A model generated the notes under the pieces. It was given only the letters and a program-made list of their open reading frames with translations. It had not been told where the DNA came from and made no database searches. Positions 1 through 7,302 of a stretch of DNA of 64,000 bases are shown piece by piece. Numbering within the stretch: the first letter of the stretch is position 1; each line of letters begins with the position of its first letter. This stretch comes from Actinomyces sp. HPA0247 (GTDB taxonomy: Bacteria; Actinomycetota; Actinomycetes; Actinomycetales; Actinomycetaceae). The stretch covers positions 565,787 through 629,786 of the forward strand of contig KE150450.1 of NCBI GenBank assembly GCA_000411415.1, written 5' to 3'. A program made the translations under genes and the position numbers.

Positions 1-1352
1 GCGGTGACCTCAGAGGCCACGGAAGCGCCGATGAACACGCCGTGTGCGGGCTCGTACTGCTCAGCAACCAGCGGAACGTTGGTTGCACGGCGACCACCGA
101 AGAGGATGGCGTCGACCGGAACACCCTCGGGGGCTTCCCAGTCGGGGCAGATGATCGGGCACTGCGAGGCGGGGACGGTGAAGCGGCTGTTCGGGTGAGC
201 AGCCTTCTCGCCGGACTCGGGGGTCCAGTCGTTACCGTGCCAGTCGATCAGGTGGGCGGGAACCTCACCGTCGATGCCTTCCCACCACACGTCACCATCG
301 TCGGTCAGTGCAACGTTGGTGAAGATGGAGTTGGCCTTGCCGGTCTCCATGGCCATGGGGTTGGTCTTGTAGGAGGTTCCCGGTGCAACACCGAAGAAGC
401 CTGCCTCGGGGTTGATGGCGCGCAGGCGGCCATCGGTTCCCGGACGCATCCATGCAATGTCGTCACCCACGGTCTCGACCTTGTAGCCGGGGATGGTGGG
501 CTGGAGCATGGCCAGGTTGGTCTTGCCACATGCGCTGGGGAACGCTGCGGTCACGTGGTACTGCTTGCCGGTGGACTCGCGGGTCAGGCGCAGGACGAGC
601 ATGTGCTCTGCCATCCAGCCATCGCGCTTTGCCATGGTCGAAGCGATACGCAGCGCGAAGCACTTCTTGCCCAGCAGTGCGTTGCCGCCGTAACCGGAAC
701 CGAAGGACCAGATTTCGTTGGTCTCGGGGAAGTGGGTGATGTACTTCTCGTCGTTGCAGGGCCAGGTGGAATCTTCCTGACCGGGCTCCAGAGGAGCACC
801 GACGGAGTGAACGGCGGGAACCCACACGCGGCCCTCGTTGATGAGGTCCATTGCCTTTGCACCCATGCGGGTCATGATGCGCATGGAGACAACAACGTAA
901 GGAGAGTCGGTGATCTCAACGCCGAGCTGGGAGATGGGGCCACCCAGGGGGCCCATGGAGAAGGGCACCACGTACATGGTGCGACCCTTCATGGCACCCG
1001 TGAACTTCTCGTGCAGGGTGGCCTTCATTTCCTTGGGGTCGGCCCAGTGGTTCGTCGGGCCGGCGTCCTCTTCCTTCTCACAGCAGATGAAGGTACGGGA
1101 CTCAACACGCGCCACGTCGGACGGCTTGGAGCGAGCCAGGAAGGAGTTCGGGCGCTTCTCCTCGTTGAGCTTGGTGAACATGCCACTCTCAACCATCTGA
1201 GAGGTCAGGCGATCCCACTCCTCCTGGGAGCCGTCGGAGAACTCGATGGCGTCAGGGGTGGTCAGCTCAGCAATTTCAGCAACCCACTTGATGACATCTT
1301 CGGGAGCGTTCGCCGGAGCGGCTGCACGCACGTCCTGTTCGGTCACGGACAT
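1..1352 (-). CDS. pckG: Phosphoenolpyruvate carboxykinase (GTP), 3' end outside window
   Basis: This gene encodes the cytoplasmic GTP-dependent enzyme that interconverts oxaloacetate and phosphoenolpyruvate in gluconeogenesis and anaplerosis. The minus-strand frame opens at an ATG at 1352 preceded by an AGGAGG ribosome site, and stays open for 450 codons to the window edge; the family is about 600 residues, so roughly the last quarter is missing. Visible motifs are the P-loop FPSACGKTN, the segment [11 protein letters not shown] and the [10 protein letters not shown] region, all typical of the GTP class rather than the ATP class. The long plus-strand frame at 42-1364 is its shadow. The nearest gene upstream runs divergently, so pckG is probably transcribed alone. 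Confidence 0.95.
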   Translation of the reverse strand, partial: MSVTEQDVRAAAPANAPEDVIKWVAEIAELTTPDAIEFSDGSQEEWDRLTSQMVESGMFTKLNEEKRPNSFLARSKPSDVARVESRTFICCEKEEDAGPTNHWADPKEMKATLHEKFTGAMKGRTMYVVPFSMGPLGGPISQLGVEITDSPYVVVSMRIMTRMGAKAMDLINEGRVWVPAVHSVGAPLEPGQEDSTWPCNDEKYITHFPETNEIWSFGSGYGGNALLGKKCFALRIASTMAKRDGWMAEHMLVLRLTRESTGKQYHVTAAFPSACGKTNLAMLQPTIPGYKVETVGDDIAWMRPGTDGRLRAINPEAGFFGVAPGTSYKTNPMAMETGKANSIFTNVALTDDGDVWWEGIDGEVPAHLIDWHGNDWTPESGEKAAHPNSRFTVPASQCPIICPDWEAPEGVPVDAILFGGRRATNVPLVAEQYEPAHGVFIGASVASEVT

Positions 1353-1724
1353 TTTGCCTCCTGAGGCATTTCGGATTGTCGAGGCCGCAGTTGCGTCCCC
1401 GATTGACAGAATCAATCATGCCGGACCCTTCACCCGCGCTTACGGGCGCTTGGTCCCGGTCACACCACAATCGTAGTCGAACGAGTCACACACCGCCCGG
1501 CCGATAGGGACCTTCAACCCACCCTGGGGCCGCCACACTTCACGCCCAACCCAGCCCCGACCTCGTGAATGAGACGGAAGTCGGCCCATCACCGTCCTCC
1601 GTGAGATAGACCACCTGATATGGGGTCGCAAATCCATCACTGAACTTGAAGTCTCACCGCCCCATGACCGACGATTACAGGTAGCACAACAGTGCTGCCC
1701 ACCATTGGAAGGACCGAATACACC
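1353..1724. other. Divergent intergenic region between pckG and the phosphate genes
   Basis: About 370 bases with no convincing gene. Frames that cross it on the minus strand lack family resemblance and overlap the DUF47 gene. It must hold the promoters of both divergent units, but I see no clear -35/-10 pair. The plus-strand gene is preceded by GGAAGGA at 1707-1713. Confidence 0.5.
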
Positions 1725-2357
1725 ATGGGATTCCGAAACAAGACCCAAGGCCCTGACTTTTTTGAAGACTTCACCTCCCAGGCCCGCCAGCTCGTGCAGG
1801 CCGTCGAATTCCTGACGCACATCTACGCCGCCTCCCCCGAGGAGCGCATCGCCCTACGCGATCAGCTCCACGAGGTTGAGCACCGCGGCGACGAGCTGAA
1901 CCACGCGATCGTTCAGCTCATCAACTCCTCGTTCATCACGCCTTTCGACCGCGAGGACCTGCAGTCGCTCGCGTCGCACCTGGATGATTGCCTGGACTTC
2001 ATCGACGAGGCCGGCGACCTCCTGGTCGTCTACGGCATCGCCGACATCCCCTCCTCCCTGGTCTCCCTGCTCAACGAGCAGATCGCGGTCATCAAGCACT
2101 GCGCAGACCTCACTGCCGAGAACATGCCCAAGCTCAAGTCGCCCGTGGACATGCGCGACTACTGGATCGAGATCAACCGCCTCGAAAACGAGGGAGACCT
2201 GGCCTACCGCCGCACCCTGACGGCCCTGTTCGACTCGGGCCTCGACCCGGTCACGATCATCAAGCTCAAGGACATCGTCCAGGGCCTCGAGTCCTGCGCC
2301 GACGCGTTCGAGGAGCTGGCCAACGTCATCGAGTCCCTCGCACTGAAGGAATCCTGA
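1725..2357 (+). CDS. DUF47/PhoU-like phosphate transport regulator
   Basis: A 210-residue all-helical protein of the DUF47 (PhoU-like) family, which pairs with Pit permeases and is thought to modulate low-affinity phosphate uptake at the membrane. The sequence has the family layout: an N-terminal FFEDFTSQARQLVQAVEFL helix, alternating acidic and basic helices (RDQLHEVEHRGDELNH) and a C-terminal DIVQGLESCADAFEELANV helix. The ATG at 1725 is preferred over the in-frame GTG at 1692 because a GGAAGGA site lies 11 bases upstream. The stop codon is three bases before the permease start, so the two are one operon. Confidence 0.9.
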   Translation: MGFRNKTQGPDFFEDFTSQARQLVQAVEFLTHIYAASPEERIALRDQLHEVEHRGDELNHAIVQLINSSFITPFDREDLQSLASHLDDCLDFIDEAGDLLVVYGIADIPSSLVSLLNEQIAVIKHCADLTAENMPKLKSPVDMRDYWIEINRLENEGDLAYRRTLTALFDSGLDPVTIIKLKDIVQGLESCADAFEELANVIESLALKES

Positions 2358-2360
2358 GCC

Positions 2361-3425
2361 GTGGATCTGAATCTGATCCTCGTCTGCGTCGTCATCGCCG
2401 TCGCGCTGTTCTTCAGCTACACGAACGGCTTCCATGACGCGGCAAACGCGATCGCGACCTCCGTGTCGACGCGCGCGTGGACTCCCCGCGCGGCGCTCCT
2501 CATGGCCGCGACGATGAACGTCATCGGCGCCATGATGGGCACGGCCGTCGCGAAGACTGTCGGCAAGGGCATCATTTCGATCAGCGACTATGCCGAGTCG
2601 CCCCTGCCGGAGATGCAGCAAAAGGGCCTGGTCATCATCCTGGCCGCCCTGCTGGGCGCCTGCATCTGGAACCTGATCACCTGGTGGTTCGGGCTCCCCT
2701 CGTCCTCCTCGCACGCCCTGATCGGCGGCATGGTGGGCGCAGGCCTCATGAGCGGCACGGTCGTGTACTGGTGGGGCATCATGAGCCACGTCGTCATCCC
2801 GATGTTTGCCTCCCCCATCATCGGCTTCGTCATTGGCTACATCGCCATGAAGATCGTGCTGTCGCTGCTGCACAAGGCGCAGTATCACCGCACGATGCGT
2901 CGCTTCCGCGCCGCGCAGCGCTTCTCGTCGGCGGCTATGGCCCTGGGCCACGGCATCCAGGACGCGCAGAAGACGATGGGTATCATCATCATGGCGCTGC
3001 TGGCCGGCGGTTACGGCGAGACACACAACATCCTCGATCCCGTCACGGGTGAGATGAACGTGCCGCTGTGGGTGAAGATCTCGGGTGCTCTGGCGATCTC
3101 GCTGGGCACGATGGCTGGCGGCGGGCGCATCATGCGCACGATCGGCCGCAAGATCATCGACCTGGATCCGGCTCGCGGCTTCACCGCCGAGGCCGTGTCC
3201 GCCTCGATCCTGTACCTGTGCTCGTACGTCATCCACGCCCCGATCTCGACGACACAGGTCGTGTCGACGGCGATCATGGGCGTGGGCTGCACGAAGCGGT
3301 TCTCGGCTGTGCGCTGGGGCGTCGCCGGCAACATCGTCATCGCGTGGTTCCTCACGCTGCCAGCCGCGGCCATTGTGTCTGGCATCGTGTACCTCCTCGT
3401 GGCGCTTCCCCTGGGGGTCCACTAG
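2361..3425 (+). CDS. pit: Low-affinity inorganic phosphate transporter, PiT family
   Basis: A 354-residue integral membrane phosphate:cation symporter. The two inverted PHO-4 signature repeats are visible: GFHDAANAIATSVSTRAWTP near the N terminus and GHGIQDAQKTMGII in the second half, with about ten hydrophobic segments. It starts at a GTG at 2361 directly behind the DUF47 regulator, and its TAG stop shares a base with the GTG of the following lipoprotein gene (TAGTG). Three proteins are therefore likely made from one message. The size is normal for the short bacterial PitA form. Confidence 0.93.
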   Translation: MDLNLILVCVVIAVALFFSYTNGFHDAANAIATSVSTRAWTPRAALLMAATMNVIGAMMGTAVAKTVGKGIISISDYAESPLPEMQQKGLVIILAALLGACIWNLITWWFGLPSSSSHALIGGMVGAGLMSGTVVYWWGIMSHVVIPMFASPIIGFVIGYIAMKIVLSLLHKAQYHRTMRRFRAAQRFSSAAMALGHGIQDAQKTMGIIIMALLAGGYGETHNILDPVTGEMNVPLWVKISGALAISLGTMAGGGRIMRTIGRKIIDLDPARGFTAEAVSASILYLCSYVIHAPISTTQVVSTAIMGVGCTKRFSAVRWGVAGNIVIAWFLTLPAAAIVSGIVYLLVALPLGVH

Positions 3426-3865
3426 TGGTGCGCTCTCGCCTCATCGGCGCGATCGCCGTCGTTGGACTCCTCGCCGCCCCGCTTGCGGCATGCTCGGACT
3501 CGTCCGTCATGCACATGCGGGTGGGCCAGTGCATCCTCCTGCCGGAGGGGTCGGATGAGACCACGGCGACCACCCTCGAGACGACCGGCTGTACGCGTGA
3601 GCACGACGCCGAGGTCTTCCACATCGACACGGTGGCCGACGGGGATTTCCCGGGTGCGGACGAGCTCAACAGGCAGGCCGAATCGATGTGTATCTCGGCG
3701 TTTGATGAGTACGTGGGCGCGGACTACCTGACGTCATCGCTGGATGCGACGTGGATGATCCCGACGAAGGATTCGTGGGCGCAGAAGGACCGCACAATCG
3801 TGTGTCTGGCTCGTCCGCTGGATCATTCAAAGCTCACCTCGTCGGTGAAGGAGTCGGGCCTGTAG
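3425..3865 (+). CDS. Septum-formation-domain lipoprotein, copy A
   Basis: A 146-residue predicted lipoprotein. The N terminus (hydrophobic run, then LAACS) is a lipobox, so the mature protein should be lipid-anchored on the outer face of the membrane. The rest matches the Septum_form pattern known in actinobacteria: VGQC, a paired Cys followed by REHDAEVFH, then a Cys and YVG. The start is one of two consecutive GTG codons at 3425/3428 overlapping the pit stop, which implies translational coupling to phosphate uptake. It is paralogous to the two genes that follow. The molecular role of the domain is not established; the septum name comes from family annotation only. Confidence 0.82.
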   Translation: MVRSRLIGAIAVVGLLAAPLAACSDSSVMHMRVGQCILLPEGSDETTATTLETTGCTREHDAEVFHIDTVADGDFPGADELNRQAESMCISAFDEYVGADYLTSSLDATWMIPTKDSWAQKDRTIVCLARPLDHSKLTSSVKESGL

Positions 3866-3891
3866 GGTTTCCTCCACCTCGACATGTCGAT

Positions 3892-3932
3892 GGGTGGTGC
3901 GTGGTTCATTCCGCGCACCACCCACTACTTTT
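3892..3932 (+). terminator. Intrinsic terminator after the phosphate operon
   Basis: GGGTGGTGCG at 3892-3901 pairs with CGCACCACCC at 3914-3923 (ten bases) and is followed by ACTACTTTTA. It closes the DUF47-pit-lipoprotein unit. Confidence 0.7.
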
Positions 3933-3959
3933 ACCGCGCGGTATTGTGATTGTTACAAT
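3930..3959 (+). promoter_or_regulatory. Probable sigma70-type promoter for lipoprotein B
   Basis: TTTACC at 3930 and TACAAT at 3954 are separated by 18 bases and lie about 90 bases upstream of the copy B start, directly behind the terminator. Predicted by eye only. Confidence 0.45.
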
Positions 3960-4050
3960 TCGTATCGCGCCCGCTCACAGGACTCTTCTGAAGGCTTCCT
4001 CCCGGCCCGCGCACACCCCCATCGAACACGCCCCACTGTCAAGGAGCACC

Positions 4051-4518
4051 ATGTCCCGCACCCTGCCTCGCGCCCTGGCTCTGACGGCATCAGCCCTCGC
4101 CCTCGCCCTGACGACGTCGGCCTGCAGCCTGCTCTCCTTCGGCCCGCGCACCTCCGCTTTCAGCATGAAGGTCGGCCAGTGTGTTCAGCTGCCCACTGGC
4201 GATGGCGATAACGTCACCGACCTGGAGACTACCGACTGCTCTGCCTTGCATGATGCCGAGGTCTTCCACCTGACCCAGGTCACCGAGGACGAGCGCCCGA
4301 GCGACTCCGAGCTCGAGGACATGGGAGGCGACGCCTGCCTGGCGGCCTTCGAGGGATACGTCGGCATCCCCTACGAGGAGTCCGAGCTGGACTACACGAT
4401 GCTCTACCCGTCCCCGGGCAGCTGGGAGCAGTGCGACCGCGAGATCATCTGCTTTATCATTTCCGGTGACGGCACGGACACTCAGCTGTCCGGCTCCATG
4501 AAGGGTTCCAACAAGTAA
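4051..4518 (+). CDS. Septum-formation-domain lipoprotein, copy B
   Basis: A 155-residue lipoprotein with an AAGGAG site before the ATG at 4051, a hydrophobic signal and a TSACS lipobox near residue 27. The domain carries VGQCVQLP, TTDCSALHDAEVFH, a downstream Cys before EGYVG, and a final Cys in the REIICF stretch, so the Cys pattern matches copies A and C. It has its own upstream promoter and terminator boundary, so it can be expressed apart from pit. It is 28 bases from copy C, which makes B and C a likely operon. Function unknown beyond an envelope location. Confidence 0.83.
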   Translation: MSRTLPRALALTASALALALTTSACSLLSFGPRTSAFSMKVGQCVQLPTGDGDNVTDLETTDCSALHDAEVFHLTQVTEDERPSDSELEDMGGDACLAAFEGYVGIPYEESELDYTMLYPSPGSWEQCDREIICFIISGDGTDTQLSGSMKGSNK

Positions 4519-4546
4519 GCGGACACCTTCGCACCCAAGGAGAATC

Positions 4547-5062
4547 ATGTCCCAACGTTCATTCGCATCCCGCACCGCGCGCCCCGCGCTGATCCTCGGG
4601 GTCTCGGCCACCATCCTGAGTCTGGGCTTGTCCGCCTGTTCCGTGTCGATGTCTGGAACGCGCAAGCCTTCGAAGGACTCGCGCACACCCGCGGCCTCAG
4701 CGACGGCCGATACGCAGACGCAGTCACACATCGGGGAGTGTTTCCAGTACGGGCCCAATGAGGACAGTGACGTCACCAAGGTCGACTGCAACCAGCCTCA
4801 CGATGGGGAATACTTTCATATTTTTGACTTCGCAGGCACGACCCTCCCGTCCGACGACGAATTTGACGAGGAGAGCGACGAGATCTGCGGCCTGATCTTC
4901 GAGCACTACGTCGGCAAGCCCCTCGCGGACTCCACGTTGGACTACGACTGGTTTCCGCCCGGCCCACAGACCTGGGCAAAGGGCGACCACACGGTGCAAT
5001 GCTACGTCTTCGCGAAGGACAACAGTAAGCTCACCGGTTCCGCGAGGAACTCCAACATGTGA
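4547..5062 (+). CDS. Septum-formation-domain lipoprotein, copy C
   Basis: A 171-residue lipoprotein starting at ATG 4547 behind AAGGAG. It has a hydrophobic signal ending in the lipobox LSACS, then a Ser/Thr/Ala-rich spacer of about 35 residues absent from copies A and B, then the same domain (IGECFQYG, VDCNQPHDGEYFH, a Cys before EHYVG, and a Cys in HTVQCYVF). It closes a group of three tandem paralogues. The longer spacer suggests a reach further into the wall. Confidence 0.82.
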   Translation: MSQRSFASRTARPALILGVSATILSLGLSACSVSMSGTRKPSKDSRTPAASATADTQTQSHIGECFQYGPNEDSDVTKVDCNQPHDGEYFHIFDFAGTTLPSDDEFDEESDEICGLIFEHYVGKPLADSTLDYDWFPPGPQTWAKGDHTVQCYVFAKDNSKLTGSARNSNM

Positions 5063-5110
5063 CCCCGCTTTTAAGCGTGCTCGTGGCGGCTCGGCTTGTG
5101 CCGGGTCGCC

Positions 5111-6397
5111 TCAGTGCTTCTTGGAGGCCTTGCGCGCGTGGGTGGCGGGGTTTTTCGTGGTGACGCCGTGCGTTTCGAGGGCTGCGACGACCGGCCCGTC
5201 GGGACCGTGCTCGACGTGTGCGACGAGGACCTGGCCGTAGGTCAGGCGCGGTGCCTCGCTGCCGGCAACGGCACCGGACGCGTAGGCGCGGATCTCCTCG
5301 ATGACGGCCTCACGCGCGGCGCCCGCGACGGACAGGACCGTGGGGGACGCGTGCTCGCGCAGGCGCTGCGCCGCGAAGGCGCGGACACGACCGAGGCGTG
5401 CCTCGTCGCCGATAGATGCGTCTGAGCCGGTGGCGGTCAGGTCGAGGGAGTCGACGAGCGTCACCGATCCCCCACCCATCGATGCCCAGGGCGTGAGGCT
5501 CTGGCGCGCGCGGGCGACCGGCGACGCGAACGCACGGGCGACGCCGAAGCTCGAGAGCAGGTCAATGAGATCGAAAGCCTGGCGCACACCGAATCGGCTG
5601 AGCGGCGGGTCGACGGGTTCGCGAGCAGCTTCGACCTTCTTCGCCGAGGCCTGCTCCACCTGGGCGGCCCTCCTGGCCGCGGCGGACGCGACCATCGCGG
5701 GGGTCGGCGCGGGGCGAGGCTTGGCGGGAGCCGCAGCCGCGGCAGGCACGGCAGGCACGGCGGGGCCGCCGGAAGACGCGGAAGACCCGGAAGAAGCGGC
5801 AGGCGACGCGGAAGCGTGGGCGTCCCCGGCCTCGTCGAGGCGCGGGGTGACGCCCTGCCCGGGACGCAGAACGAGGAGCGTTGTCGTCACGAGGCGGCCT
5901 TCGCGGGCGCGAGCGACGATGTCGGCGAGGAGGCGGCGGTCGCCTCGGCGCGTGAGCATGTCGGCGGCGCGCTCGGGCGAGGTCCACGCGGTCTGGTCGA
6001 TTTCGGTGCGCGGGGCGCGCGCGACGGGGGCGCGCAGGCGCTCGGAGGCGTGGCCGGGGGGAACCGGTGTGCCCACCCAGTAGTGGACTTCCTTGGTCTG
6101 CCCGCCGCCCAGGCGGTAGCGCTGGGTCGTCAGGGGTGCGCCGAGCGTGACGATCTGTCCGGTCTCTTCCTCGACTTCGCGCACCGCAGCGGCGACGAGG
6201 GACTCACCGTTTTCGGTCTTGCCCTTGGGCCAGGACCAGTCGTGGTAGCGCGGCCGGTGGACCATGAGGACTTCGATGTCCGCGGGGTCGATAGGCTCGC
6301 CGGGGACGGCGACGCGCGCGGGGTCCGTGAAGCGCCAGACGAGTGCGCCCGCAGAGCGAACGAGTCGCTGGGGGCGTGGGGCTGGCATCGGGCGCAT
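5111..6397 (-). CDS. NUDIX hydrolase fused to a degenerate histidine-phosphatase domain (MutT1-like)
   Basis: A 428-residue protein. Residues about 15-165 form a NUDIX domain with an intact Nudix box (GKTENGESL then REVEEETGQ), as in actinobacterial MutT1 enzymes that hydrolyse oxidised nucleotides or diadenosine polyphosphates. The second half follows the phosphatase fold of MutT1, but the expected RHG-type catalytic motif after LLVL reads RPGQ, so the His nucleophile seems lost. An Ala/Pro-rich insert of about 80 residues, including a LDEAGDA motif, separates the two parts. The ATG at 6397 is preferred; an upstream in-frame start at 6463 adds a non-conserved leader. The C terminus is Lys/His rich. 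Confidence 0.8.
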   Translation of the reverse strand: MRPMPAPRPQRLVRSAGALVWRFTDPARVAVPGEPIDPADIEVLMVHRPRYHDWSWPKGKTENGESLVAAAVREVEEETGQIVTLGAPLTTQRYRLGGGQTKEVHYWVGTPVPPGHASERLRAPVARAPRTEIDQTAWTSPERAADMLTRRGDRRLLADIVARAREGRLVTTTLLVLRPGQGVTPRLDEAGDAHASASPAASSGSSASSGGPAVPAVPAAAAAPAKPRPAPTPAMVASAAARRAAQVEQASAKKVEAAREPVDPPLSRFGVRQAFDLIDLLSSFGVARAFASPVARARQSLTPWASMGGGSVTLVDSLDLTATGSDASIGDEARLGRVRAFAAQRLREHASPTVLSVAGAAREAVIEEIRAYASGAVAGSEAPRLTYGQVLVAHVEHGPDGPVVAALETHGVTTKNPATHARKASKKH

Positions 6398-6478
6398 AGG
6401 GAATAGGGTAGTCGCCCGGGCGCGCCCTTGCCCTGGTGGGCGCGCCACGTCACCCCGGGTCACGCCCGGTGCGAGGCG

Positions 6479-6491
6479 CCCCGGCCTCGTC
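6479..6491 (+). repeat. Dispersed 13-mer CCCCGGCCTCGTC (one of several)
   Basis: Intergenic copy of a motif that recurs exactly at 5824, 8399 and 57631 (plus strand) and, as its complement, at 43443, 47701 and 50498. Twelve-base copies lie at 25525, 45638 and 56073. See findings. Confidence 0.75.
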
Positions 6492-6500
6492 GGCGAGGGG

Positions 6501-7130
6501 TCAGTCGAGGGTGCCGACGGCCGCCTCCCGCGCGGCGACGTCGAGCTCGTCGGCGGTGACCAAGAGTGCGGAGTGGCGCATGGTGACGCGGTGGGCGAGC
6601 GGATCCGAGGGGTCTTCGATCCACAGGGCCCCGGCCTCGCCGGCGGCGAGCACGCGCATCGCCCGCGATGCCTGGGCGAGCACGTACTCGAGGTCGTCGT
6701 CGGTCAGGTCGCCGCGCAGCAGCGAGTCGACCTCCTCCATGATGAGGTTCAGGGAGCGCAGCTCGACGGGGGCCTCGAGGCCCTGAATGATGGGCGCGTG
6801 CATCCCGTCGGCGTAGCGCTCAGCCACCAGGAGCGGATCGCGGTGGTACCACTCGTGCAGCAGGTAGACGCGCCAGAGCGCCCCGGGGAGCGTGAACTCG
6901 GGGCTGCGCGACCACACGTGCGCGATCGTGTCAACGCCGCGAGTGCGCACGGTCTCACGCAGGCGAGCGACGTCCGCGTCGGTGAAGGTCTCGTCTCCCA
7001 CGCCCATGAGGGCCCAGGCGGCGGTGTGCGCGACGGCGGCGCTGGCCGCGGGATCTTCGTCGCCGACGATGGCCTCAGCCCGGGCTGCGTCGAGCATGGC
7101 GGGGCGTCGCGGCATCTTCGATTGGGCCAT
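6501..7130 (-). CDS. Conserved actinobacterial hypothetical protein
   Basis: A 209-residue, mainly helical, soluble protein that I do not recognise. There are no signal, membrane or catalytic motifs. Conserved-looking stretches are VWSRSPEFTLPGALWRVYLLHEW and MEEVDSLLRGDLTDDDLEYVLAQASRAMRVL. It is encoded immediately upstream of, and divergent from, tRNA-Lys, and points the same way as the NUDIX gene about 100 bases downstream. The composition matches the chromosome. A nucleic-acid role would be a guess. Confidence 0.7.
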   Translation of the reverse strand: MAQSKMPRRPAMLDAARAEAIVGDEDPAASAAVAHTAAWALMGVGDETFTDADVARLRETVRTRGVDTIAHVWSRSPEFTLPGALWRVYLLHEWYHRDPLLVAERYADGMHAPIIQGLEAPVELRSLNLIMEEVDSLLRGDLTDDDLEYVLAQASRAMRVLAAGEAGALWIEDPSDPLAHRVTMRHSALLVTADELDVAAREAAVGTLD

Positions 7131-7161
7131 GGGGACTTCTTCCTCCTACAATGGGGCTGCT

Positions 7162-7233
7162 GGGCCTATAGCTCAATGGTAGAGCAGCGGACTTTTAATC
7201 CGTAGGTTGGGGGTTCGAGTCCCCCTGGGCCTA
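7162..7233 (+). tRNA. tRNA-Lys (anticodon TTT)
   Basis: The cloverleaf is clear: acceptor GGGCCTA, D-arm GCTC/GAGC, anticodon loop CTTTTAA with TTT, T-arm GGGGG-TTCGAGT-CCCCC. CCA is not encoded. It reads AAA/AAG. Confidence 0.96.
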
Positions 7234-7302
7234 CTGGTCGCCTCGGAACGTTCCGGGGCGTTCACGCTATCTGCGGGCGCGCGCCCGCGCTGGAGGTGCA
7301 GC

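Noticed and set aside
42-1364. 440-codon plus-strand frame over pckG
   Set aside because: It is the shadow of the PEP carboxykinase gene, which has clear family motifs on the other strand.
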